From NCBI GenBank assembly GCA_048213135.1, contig PS015243.1, positions 68,652 through 90,348 of the forward strand: 21,697 nucleotides of DNA, in the 5' to 3' direction. The stretch is from Reclinomonas americana ATCC 50394 (Eukaryota > Jakobida > Jakobea > Jakobida). Made by a program: the position numbers and the translations under genes. Below, in pieces: positions 1-8,349 of this stretch. Each line of letters starts with the position of its first letter. The stretch's first letter is position 1. The notes under the pieces were generated by a model. It was not told the origin of the DNA. It did not search any database and worked only from the letters and a program-made list of their open reading frames with translations.

Positions 1-3000
1 CGCACCAGTGCTCCCGCGCGGAAACCGGCGCCCGCCCGCAAACCAGTTCCGCAGCGGAAGCAGGAGTGGTCGGACCCGGTGACCGACGAGACGACGTCGG
101 ACGGCACGTTTGGCGAACCGCCGCCGTTGCCGTCGCGCAGTCGTGGCAGTGCGCAGGGCAAGGCGGGGAAGCGGCCGCCGTCGGCGGGGGCAGATTCGGT
201 GCTGGCCAGTGGCACGGCTGCTGGCCGCGCACTGTCGCCGCGCAACGAGCGACCGACGTATGGTGGCGCCTCGTCGTATGGGAATGACGATGCGCCGGCG
301 GGTCGCAGCTCGTCGTCGCGTGCGGTGAATTTGGATGACATGCCGGCGGTGGCGCGTGGTGGTGGCGGTGGCGGTGGNNNNNNNNNNNNNNNNNNNNNNN
401 NNNNNNNNNNNNNNNNNNNNNNNNNNNNNNNNNNNNNNNNNNNNNNNNNNNNNNNNNNNNNNNNNNNNNNNNNNNNNNNNNNNNNNNNNNNNNNNNNNNN
501 NNNNNNNNNNNNNNNNNNNNNNNNNNNNNNNNNNNNNNNNNNNNNNNNNNNNNNNNNNNNNNNNNNNNNNNNNNNNNNNNNNNNNNNNNNNNNNNNNNNN
601 NNNNNNNNNNNNNNNNNNNNNNNNNNNNNNNNNNNNNNNNNNNNNNNNNNNNNNNNNNNNNNNNNNNNNNNNNNNNNNNNNNNNNNNNNNNNNNNNNNNN
701 NNNNNNNNNNNNNNNNNNNNNNNNNNNNNNNNNNNNNNNNNNNNNNNNNNNNNNNNNNNNNNNNNNNNNNNNNNNNNNNNNNNNNNNNNNNNNNNNNNNN
801 NNNNNNNNNNNNNNNNNNNNNNNNNNNNNNNNNNNNNNNNNNNNNNNNNNNNNNNNNNNNNNNNNNNNNNNNNNNNNNNNNNNNNNNNNNNNNNNNNNNN
901 NNNNNNNNNNNNNNNNNNNNNNNNNNNNNNNNNNNNNNNNNNNNNNNNNNNNNNNNNNNNNNNNNNNNNNNNNNNNNNNNNNNNNNNNNNNNNNNNNNNN
1001 NNNNNNNNNNNNNNNNNNNNNNNNNNNNNNNNNNNNNNNNNNNNNNNNNNNNNNNNNNNNNNNNNNNNNNNNNNNNNNNNNNNNNNNNNNNNNNNNNNNN
1101 NNNNNNNNNNNNNNNNNNNNNNNNNNNNNNNNNNNNNNNNNNNNNNNNNNNNNNNNNNNNNNNNNNNNNNNNNNNNNNNNNNNNNNNNNNNNNNNNNNNN
1201 NNNNNNNNNNNNNNNNNNNNNNNNNNNNNNNNNNNNNNNNNNNNNNNNNNNNNNNNNNNNNNNNNNNNNNNNNNNNNNNNNNNNNNNNNNNNNNNNNNNN
1301 NNNNNNNNNNNNNNNNNNNNNNNNNNNNNNNNNNNNNNNNNNNNNNNNNNTGGGGGAAAGGCCATTGGAATGTCGATGGCGGATGCGTATCCTCGTTGCG
1401 TGCGGGATGGAGGGGAAATACGTCTGGAAATCATGAAGGATTCTCACGCGCTGTCTCTGGTGTGCAGCTGGGGCGTCGGCACCGTCGGCCAGCAGTGGGG
1501 GTGGTCGGTTGGTGCCGTGTTCGGTGTGCGGTCGCAACTTTGCGCCGGATCGTATTGACAAGCATGAGGCGGCGTGTGCGAAGGTGGGGGAGGGATGGAG
1601 AAGTGAGGAACGACAGAGACGAACGGGAGAGAGGAACGACAGAGACGAACGGGAGGGAGTGAGGAACGACAGAGACGAACGGGAGGGAGTAAGGAACGAC
1701 AGAGACGAACGGAGAGAGTGAGGAACGACAGAGACGAATTGGAGAGAGTGAGGAACGACAGAGACGAATTGGAGAGAGGAACGCTGTGAGCTTTCTGTGA
1801 TCTTTGTTTCTTTGTGTCGCTCATTGTATTCGTGCGCAGGCTGCAAACTCGAAACGCAAGGTGTTCAACTCCGCCGCTGCCCGAGTGGAAGGCACTGAAC
1901 TGGCGCAGTTTGTTCAAGGCAGTGCTGGTGGTGCTGGTGGTGGACGGTGAGCGTTTTGTCATCGACTGTGTCATAGCGCGCGAGGTCTTATCTGTTATTG
2001 TCGTACGCGTAGTGGCAAGCGCGGAGCGCCGGCGGCAGCTGCGGCTGCAGGCGGAGGGCGTGGTGGTGCTGGTGGTGGCAAGGCTGGCAATGCAGAGCAA
2101 GCGTTGGTGAGTTGCTGATTTTGTCCCTTACTGCCTCTCCTTGCCTGCCCTTTCTGTTTTCTGCCGCGTTCACACTGTCCCTTCTCTCGTCTCGTCCGAT
2201 CCTCTTGTCTCATCTCTTCTCTCTTCTCTTCCTTTTTTACCTCTTCAGTTGATTCCTCTCCTCTCCTCTCCGCTCCTCTCCTCTCCTCTCCTCTCCTCTC
2301 CTCTCCTCTCCTCTCCTCTCCTCTNNNNNNNNNNNNNNNNNNNNNNNNNNNNNNNNNNNNNNNNNNNNNNNNNNNNNNNNNNNNNNNNNNNNNNNNNNNN
2401 NNNNNNNNNNNNNNNNNNNNNNNNNNNNNNNNNNNNNNNNNNNNNNNNNNNNNNNNNNNNNNNNNNNNNNNNNNNNNNNNNNNNNNNNNNNNNNNNNNNN
2501 NNNNNNNNNNNNNNNNNNNNNNNNNNNNNNNNNNNNNNNNNNNNNNNNNNNNNNNNNNNNNNNNNNNNNNNNNNNNNNNNNNNNNNNNNNNNNNNNNNNN
2601 NNNNNNNNNNNNNNNNNNNNNNNNNNNNNNNNNNNNNNNNNNNNNNNNNNNNNNNNNNNNNNNNNNNNNNNNNNNNNNNNNNNNNNNNNNNNNNNNNNNN
2701 NNNNNNNNNNNNNNNNNNNNNNNNNNNNNNNNNNNNNNNNNNNNNNNNNNNNNNNNNNNNNNNNNNNNNNNNNNNNNNNNNNNNNNNNNNNNNNNNNNNN
2801 NNNNNNNNNNNNNNNNNNNNNNNNNNNNNNNNNNNNNNNNNNNNNNNNNNNNNNNNNNNNNNNNNNNNNNNNNNNNNNNNNNNNNNNNNNNNNNNNNNNN
2901 NNNNNNNNNNNNNNNNNNNNNNNNNNNNNNNNNNNNNNNNNNNNNNNNNNNNNNNNNNNNNNNNNNNNNNNNNNNNNNNNNNNNNNNNNNNNNNNNNNNN

Positions 3001-3337
3001 NTTCCTCTCCTCTCCTCTCCGCTCCTCTCCTCTCCTCTCCTCTCCTCTCCTCTCCTCTCCTCTCCTCTCCTCTCCTCTCCTCTCCTCTCCTCTCCTCTCC
3101 TCTCCTCTCCTCTCCTCTCCTCTCCTCTCCTCTCCTCTCCTCTCCTCTCCTCTCCTCTCCTCTCCTCTCCTATTATCTCCTTTCCTCATCTCATTCTTCA
3201 TTTATTGTTTCCTTCTCAACGTCCGCGATTTATTCCATCTTTTCGTCTTCTCCTTCTCCTCTTCTATCTTCTTCTCTTCATCTCTCCTCCTGCTCCTTCC
3301 CATCTGATCTCTTTCTTCCTTCTCCTCTCCTCTCCTG

Positions 3338-3369
<32 letters not shown>

Positions 3370-3821
3370 TCCTCACTCTCTCTCTCTCTCTCTCTCTCTC
3401 CTCGCACTCTCACTCTCCTTCCCCCCCCTCCTTTCCTCCCCTCTTCTCTTATCCTCCCTTTCCCCCTTCTCCCTTTCCCTCCCCGCAGCCCAAGAAATCC
3501 AAATGGAAGCAACAACGCGACCAACTTCGCGCCGCCATGCAAGCTGCTCGCGGCTACGAAGATGCCAAGCGGCGTGGAGTGGACCCGCCGCCACCACCTC
3601 CCCCCGTCGACGACGACCGCGTGCAGTGTCCGCACTGCCAGCGCAAGTTTGGCAGCGATGCCGCCGAGCGACACATTCCCATTTGTGCCAACAAGTCGAA
3701 GCGCATGCCGAATCGACCGGGTGGTGGTGGTGGTGGTGGTGCGGCGTCGTCGTCGTCGTCGAGTGGGGCGACGGCGGGTGGGCGGGGAGCGGGTGCGGCG
3801 CGAGCGGGTGCCAGGCGGTGA
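1..3821 (+). CDS. ZC2HC1-like protein with two C2HC zinc fingers, 5' end outside the window
   Basis: The reading frame is open from base 1, so the gene begins upstream. Supported exons are 1 to at least 377 (then a gap), 1468-1583, 1840-1946, 2013-2106 and 3489-3821; all have GT-AG borders and matching phases. The first part is low-complexity (Pro, Ser, Gly, Arg). Exon 1468-1583 carries finger one, CSVCGRNF followed by H-x4-C. Exon 1840-1946 carries the family signature KRKVF...RVEGTEL. The last exon has a basic helix (KSKWKQQRDQLRAAM), a proline run, then finger two, VQCPHCQRKF with RHIPIC, and a Gly/Ser/Ala-rich tail ending in TGA at 3819-3821. The order finger, KRKVF block, KW helix, proline run, finger is that of metazoan ZC2HC1A/B proteins. 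The fingers presumably bind zinc; the molecular role is poorly known. It converges on kinase gene A, with 164 bp between stop codons. Confidence 0.85.
378..1350. other. Assembly gap (N run) inside the ZC2HC1-like gene
   Basis: 973 unknown bases. The left edge runs into a GGT/GGC glycine-codon repeat (about 355-377) and the right edge (1351-1467) reads as the end of an intron before the acceptor at 1466-1467. The gap therefore hides the end of one exon, at least one intron, and possibly further exons. Confidence 0.95.
1607..1782. repeat. 30-bp minisatellite in an intron of the ZC2HC1-like gene
   Basis: About six tandem copies of a 30-bp unit with the core GGAACGACAGAGACGAA, followed by a variable GGGAGGGAGT or TTGGAGAGAGT end. 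It lies inside the intron 1584-1839 (donor AAG|GTGGGG, acceptor GTGCGCAG|GC). Later copies share the change from ACGGG to ATTGG, so copies differ by position, as expected of stepwise local duplication. The unit is a multiple of three and stays open in the plus frames, but the flanking splice sites place it in an intron. Confidence 0.85.
2258..3172. repeat. CCTCT pentanucleotide microsatellite in the last intron of the ZC2HC1-like gene, interrupted by a gap
   Basis: Near-perfect (CCTCT)n flanks a gap at 2325-3001 on both sides: about 2258-2324 on the left and 3002-3172 on the right, with a few CCGCT variants. If the gap is all repeat the array is about 0.9 kb. It lies in intron 2107-3488, whose remaining sequence is also strongly pyrimidine-rich, including TCTCAC repeats near 3340-3368 and a TC run near 3368-3400. 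The pyrimidine-rich strand is the sense strand. Confidence 0.9.
2325..3001. other. Assembly gap (N run) within the CCTCT array
   Basis: 677 unknown bases with the same pentanucleotide on both sides, so the missing sequence is most likely more repeat. Confidence 0.95.
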
Positions 3822-3985
3822 CGTGAGTTATAATGTAACGAGTATATTTGTGTGCGAGAGGGGAGGTAGAGGATGTTATTGAGGGTGTTTTGGTGCAGCA
3901 AGGACACGGACAATGCGATGGCTGAACGAGAGAAAGCAACAGGAGCAGGAGTTTACCAGAATCAAATGTGCGGTCATTGGCATCA

Positions 3986-6796
3986 TTAGAGCTCCATCGT
4001 AAACTGCCCACAAGCCTCACGCAGTGCACGCATCACATCGAGCACCTCCTGCGCCGTCGGTCGATCACGTCGCATGCTCATGCAGCGCATGCCGAGTTCA
4101 AACATCGGTTCGGCGATGCGCGGAGACCATTCCGCGCGAGCGTCCACCAGCTCCATCGGGCGCAACGAGGCGGCGGAGCGATCCCACTCCACAGACCAGT
4201 CCACAACGGTGGACACAGGCTTGCCAGTGACCAGTTGCACCAACACAATGCCCACGCTGTACACGTCGTGCTCTGGGTGGGGACGGCGCACTCGCATTGC
4301 CATGGGGTCCATGTAATCCAGTGTGCCGGCGGCGGTTGTTGTCTGTGAGGTGGGAGGAGGTGAGAGAGTGAAAGAGAAAAGGACGGAATGGACACACACC
4401 TTGCCATCTGCAATCGACCGGGCAATGCCAAAGTCACCGAGACATGGCTCCAGCCGGTGATCGAGAAGCACATTGGAAGGTTTGATGTCGCGGTGCACCA
4501 CCTCGTTCTGCGAGGAGAGGTGAGTGAGGCGAGGGACAAAGCATAATACACAACAGCGAAAAAAAGGAGAAAGTGAGAGAGACTTGGAGAGACACGAACA
4601 GCACGAGAGCGACAAGGAGAGAGGAGAGAAAAAGGGCAAGACCAGATAGCGAGGGCTATTCAGAGAGAGAACACGTGAGAGTGAAAGAGACAACAACTGC
4701 GAAAGAGTGACGAGGAGAAAAGAAGAAGAGAGTGCAGCAACAGAGAGCTCGGATGACGGAGAGGGTGAATGGGAGATGAAGTAGGACATCCACATCGCAC
4801 AAACCTTGTGCAGGAACACCACAGCCTCGGCCACTCCACGACCAATTTGCACACGCTGCACGACAGAGAGCGGCGCACGACCGGCGCGTGGCAGCAGCAA
4901 CAGATCCTCCAGGTTGGGAACTCTGTGTGCATTCACAGTGAGATGAAAATGGAGAAGAAAGAAGAAGAGAGAGATGGACACGCACTGCAGGGCCTTATAC
5001 ACGAGACAGCGGGCCTTGTCGTCGCCCACCGAGTAGCCGACAAGGGGCACAATGCGACGGTCACGCAGACGACCGAGGGTGGCAACCTGCGAGGATGGGA
5101 AGGAAGGATGAGGAGGGAGAAGAAACAAGAGAGGAGAAGAGACAGACCTCACTCTCAAACGACTCCATCGTCCATGGTGCAGCGGGGTCGAGCACCTTGA
5201 TGGCCACGTGCATCTCGCGGAGGATGGAGATAAAGACGGCGCCCTGGCCACCCTCGCCGACCTTGAGGCGGGGAGAGAATGAATCGGTGGCTTGCATGAT
5301 CTCGGGCCACTCGAAGCGCTGCACGGCGATGTCGACTGGCAGAGGTGATGGGGAAGTGAGCCATGGGTGAGATTGAAGGACACGGAACACTAATCAAGAA
5401 AGAGAGAAAGAGGGCAAAAGACTGACCTTGGGTGAGGAGGAGATCCTGTCGCAGCTGGGATACGAGTTGGTCCTTCTCTTGCAGCTGCGCGGTGAGAGAG
5501 TCCTTGTCACGCAGAGCCGCAGTCAGCTGGGCCTGCAGTTGGCCGTGAGCTTGTTGCCATTCCGTGTTGGCTTGTTGCAATTGAGCACTCCTCTGCTGCT
5601 CACTTGCATGAACTCGCTCCCATTCACCGACCGCCTGCTGCAGTTGGGCGTTCTTTTGTTGCTCCCCAGCCTTGGCTCGCTCAAGCTCCGCGTTGATTCG
5701 CTGCAACTGGGCATTCTTCTGTTGCTCCCCGTCCATCCCTCGTTCAAGCACTGCATTGGCTTTCTGCAGCTGAGCGACAATGTCCTCGTGCTCTCGTCGC
5801 TGCCGATCCCACTCTCGCTGCTGCTCCACTCGCTCCTGCTGTGCTGCGGCAAAATCGCGCTGGAGTTGCGCAAGGAGTGCGTCCTTGTCGGCGAGTTGGC
5901 GTGCGACGGTGGGATCATCAACAGCCGCCTGCAATTTACGAGAGTGCGGGGGAGACACGGAACGGATGTGAGAAGTGAGTTTCACGAGCAAAAGAAGAAG
6001 AGAGTAGAGCTCTCCGTCTCACCTGGCGTGCTGGCACTGCATATTCGCCAGGAACGACACGCAAGGGCAAACACAGATGGTGGAGTGTGAGCACGAACAC
6101 AACTTGCCAACAGGCATAGAGGTCATACCTGCTGGAGGCGGGGATCGCGGCTGCTGTTGTTGCTGTTGGGGTGGTGGTGCTGGTTGTGCAGCGAGGCGGT
6201 CGAGCAACTCGGCCACTTGCTGCTTGCCTCGTTCGCGTGCCCACTGAGCCGCTGTTTTGCGCTCCTTGTTGACCATGGGAATGAGGTCGGGGAAGCGAGT
6301 GGCGAGGAGTTGCACAACGGCTTCGTGGCCAAACATGGCAGCAAAATACAGTGCAGTGGACTGTGGATAGCTGTCATGGTCATTGGTGACCGCCCGCACC
6401 ATCTCCGGTGGACATCGTCGCTCATCGGCAAGCAACCATTCCACCACGTGTAGATGCCCATTGTGGGCAGCCGTCATCAGTGGCGTGAAGCCATAGTCGC
6501 TGACCAGTTGTGCGAGTTGTGGCCCTACGCCGCTCTCCTCCCACAAATACTCCAACACAGAGAGATGGCCTTTCCAAGCGGCCATGCAAAATGCCGAGCA
6601 GCCATACATATCCATTTCCTCTCTCTTCAGCAGAGTCCGTGCGCCCTCACGCGCCACCAACTCGCGCAGTGCCTTCACATCGCCTTCCTCCGCCATCCCG
6701 CATGCTTTCTTCCGACGAGCACTGCCACCAAAGAGGCAAAAGCAGAGAGTGAGAGAGAGAGAGAATGCCACCTGACAACATCACAGCGCACCTCAT
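3986..6796 (-). CDS. Kinase gene A: ankyrin repeats, coiled coil, TKL-type protein kinase
   Basis: Spliced from nine exons (listed 3' to 5'): 3986-4342, 4400-4507, 4805-4922, 4986-5086, 5148-5335, 5427-5928, 6023-6036, 6129-6721, 6792-6796. All borders are GT-AG, phases agree, and the product is 661 residues. Residues about 15-185 hold four ankyrin-like repeats (GHLSVLEYL, GFTPLMTAAHNGHLHVVEWLL, ALYFAAMFGHEAVVQLL), then a Gln/Pro linker. Residues 205-371 form a coiled coil with three 21-residue units beginning EQQ. Residues about 385-661 are the kinase: glycine loop GEGGQG (398-403), VAIK Lys418, helix-C Glu434, HRD 512-514, Asn519, DFG 532-534, GTLDYMDP after the activation loop and DVYSVG. 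These fit an active serine/threonine kinase of the TKL (IRAK/Pelle/plant receptor-kinase-like) type. There is no signal peptide or membrane segment, so it is probably cytosolic. Start choice: the 5-nt exon ATGAG is shared by all four copies; the alternative is the conserved Met at residue 11 (6694-6696). The ligand of the ankyrin domain is unknown. Confidence 0.85.
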
Positions 6797-7238
6797 TTTC
6801 TTTGAGAGGGAATAACAGTAGCGTGCTCTCTCTCTCTCTCGCACTCTCTCTCTCTCTCTCTCTCTCTCTGCACCACACTGCAGCCTTTTTTCCGTGACGG
6901 AGTCCTGTGTCAATGGCGGACAACGAAGGATGGGCTGCCGCAAGCATGCGAAGCCTGGAGGAATCCTGCTCGCCGACACAGGCTTTCTGCAAGTTGCAAG
7001 CCGGCAACACGACATTCGCTTCCGCTCAGGCTCCACTTCGGCTGCACAACTGTCGACGTCGTGGCTTCATCTCAAAGCTCCGCCCACCGTCGGTTGATCG
7101 GCCTTGATCGTTTTCGGCTGCTGTGTGACTGCGAGCTCCAACTCCCAGGCGGTGTCGACAGAACTTGGGCACTGCTTTCGTTTCGCCCATCACGCAAGAC
7201 CGAGAGAGGGAGCAACGTGCTGATTACGGCACGCACTC
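6797..7238. promoter_or_regulatory. Shared upstream region between gene A and the plus-strand gene, with a conserved promoter box
   Basis: About 440 bp between divergent start codons. Nearest gene A (about 6824-6870) is a CT/GA tract. At about 6882-6910 the minus strand reads ACAGGAC, a short spacer, then CACGGAAAAAAGGCT; a version of this box lies at a similar distance upstream of all four kinase genes. Further out, 6905-7085 matches the upstream regions of genes B and D and ends in a stub (7072-7085) of the kinase 3' relic. Sequence from about 7090 is unique here. Promoter function is inferred from conservation only. Confidence 0.55.
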
Positions 7239-7805
7239 ATGGCATTGGTGCTTCGCATTACGCCACTCGCTCTCATCGAGGAGTACATCAATCGCGGAGA
7301 GATCAACACATGGACTTTCTGGGGTCAGCTCGTGAAGGTGTGTCGAACGGGTCTGATCTCCATGTGGCCGTGTCTCACAGCCCCACGTAGGAGGCCTGCG
7401 AGTCTTCTGACCGTTTGCTTGCACACCACTACTTCGAACTGTACTGCGAGAACATGGAGAAGGGTGTGTGTAATGTGTTGTACCTTGCTCTCTGTGTGTG
7501 CTGACACAGTGCGCGCAGACTCGGCTTGCCAGACGCTGGGGGCCTTGGCAGAGACTCGCAGAGGTGAGAGCGTGTTCCGCCGCCACCTGCTGAGCTCTTC
7601 GCGACACCACCGGCGGCTGGGTTCGGAGGACGGCTCACAGGAGGATCGAGAATGTGGAGCCTCAGACGAATCGTACTCGAGCGACGATGCCTGTGTGGCC
7701 GTGCGACGCACCGACATTGCTCGCGAGTTGGGCCCCATGCAGCGGAGGAGGAGACGTGGCCAGAAGCAGTGCATGTCCGCATCGTCACTTTGTTCTCACC
7801 ATTGA
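7239..7805 (+). CDS. Unrecognised small protein gene, probably three exons
   Basis: I do not recognise the product. Exon 1, 7239-7337, encodes 33 residues starting MALVLRITPL and including EEYINRGEINTW. A donor AAG|GTGTGT and acceptor CACGTAG|GAG join it to 7391-7463, giving a well-formed continuation (EACESSDRLLAHHYFEL, then YCENMEK). The next donor is G|GTGTGTGT; two acceptors 9 nt apart (exon from 7510 or 7519) both keep the frame. The rest is Ser/Asp- then Arg-rich and stops at 7803-7805. Another strong donor at about 7565 (AGAG|GTGAGA) with the acceptor CTCACAG near 7640 would give a different C-terminus. The product is about 150 residues with no clear membrane segment. The unspliced frame is also open through this stretch, so the exon structure needs transcript support. 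It lies between kinase genes and is absent from the other repeat units. Confidence 0.45.
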   Translation: MALVLRITPLALIEEYINRGEINTWTFWGQLVKVCRTGLISMWPCLTAPRRRPASLLTVCLHTTTSNCTARTWRRVCVMCCTLLSVCADTVRADSACQTLGALAETRRGESVFRRHLLSSSRHHRRLGSEDGSQEDRECGASDESYSSDDACVAVRRTDIARELGPMQRRRRRGQKQCMSASSLCSHH

Positions 7806-8349
7806 CGTATCTTGCACAGGAGGAATGAACATGTCTCTGCTTCTCTGTGTACTCTGATGATGATAGACGGCGGCGCGTTCAGTCGTGTCTGTGTGGAGAT
7901 CTTAAACGACTGTGACGAGAGAGAGTGACTTGAGTAACCAGTAAAAGTCTAGAGATTCACCACAACAGTCGCGCCAGAGAGAGAGACCAGAGAGAATCAC
8001 CACGACAGGCCAACCAGAGACAGGTAGAGCACAGTCACCAGGGAGAGTCATTGTGTGCGTATGTAACCAAGAGTGCAAAGTGTCAACAAAGGTACAAGGG
8101 TCCCTTTAAAGTTAACACAAACACCAGACTCGAGGGCAGCGGCAGGTTTTCGCCTCGGAAACCCTCATCACGTAAACACGATCCATTTCTCCCTGACATG
8201 CGCGTGTGCCAGCTGCACATCGTCAGCACGATGTTTCCATACGATCCCAAGCCCCACGTTGGAGCTGCACGTTGGCAGATAGTGTCCAACAGCATTACAA
8301 CGCTGACCGAGAGGCAGACTGCCATTGGCTCAATTCACTTACTTTGATC
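7806..8349. other. Spacer between the small plus-strand gene and kinase B; right part duplicated beside gene D
   Basis: 7806-8095 is unique, with short GAGAGA-rich direct repeats (for example AGAGA-ATCACCACGACAG near 7945-8010). About 8105-8338 is a clear duplicate of 16083-16317, the 3' flank of kinase D, with scattered substitutions and a 6-nt indel. On the minus strand it would be the 3' untranslated region and terminator region of gene B. A plus-strand reading frame runs through both copies (see findings). I see no RNA gene. Confidence 0.6.

Noticed and set aside
1444-2100. Minus-strand open frame of 218 codons
   Set aside because: Overlaps the ZC2HC1-like exons on the opposite strand and translates the 30-bp minisatellite; no domain is seen.
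2141-3307. Ser/Leu/Pro-rich frame (plus) and Arg/Glu/Gly-rich frame (minus) over the CCTCT array
   Set aside because: Pure translation of a pentanucleotide repeat across an assembly gap, inside an intron bounded by good splice sites.
5428-6090. Leucine-rich plus-strand frame resembling leucine-rich repeats
   Set aside because: It is the antisense of the Gln/Glu-rich coiled-coil exon (CAG/CTG codons read as Leu and Gln). The same shadow occurs opposite B, C and D.
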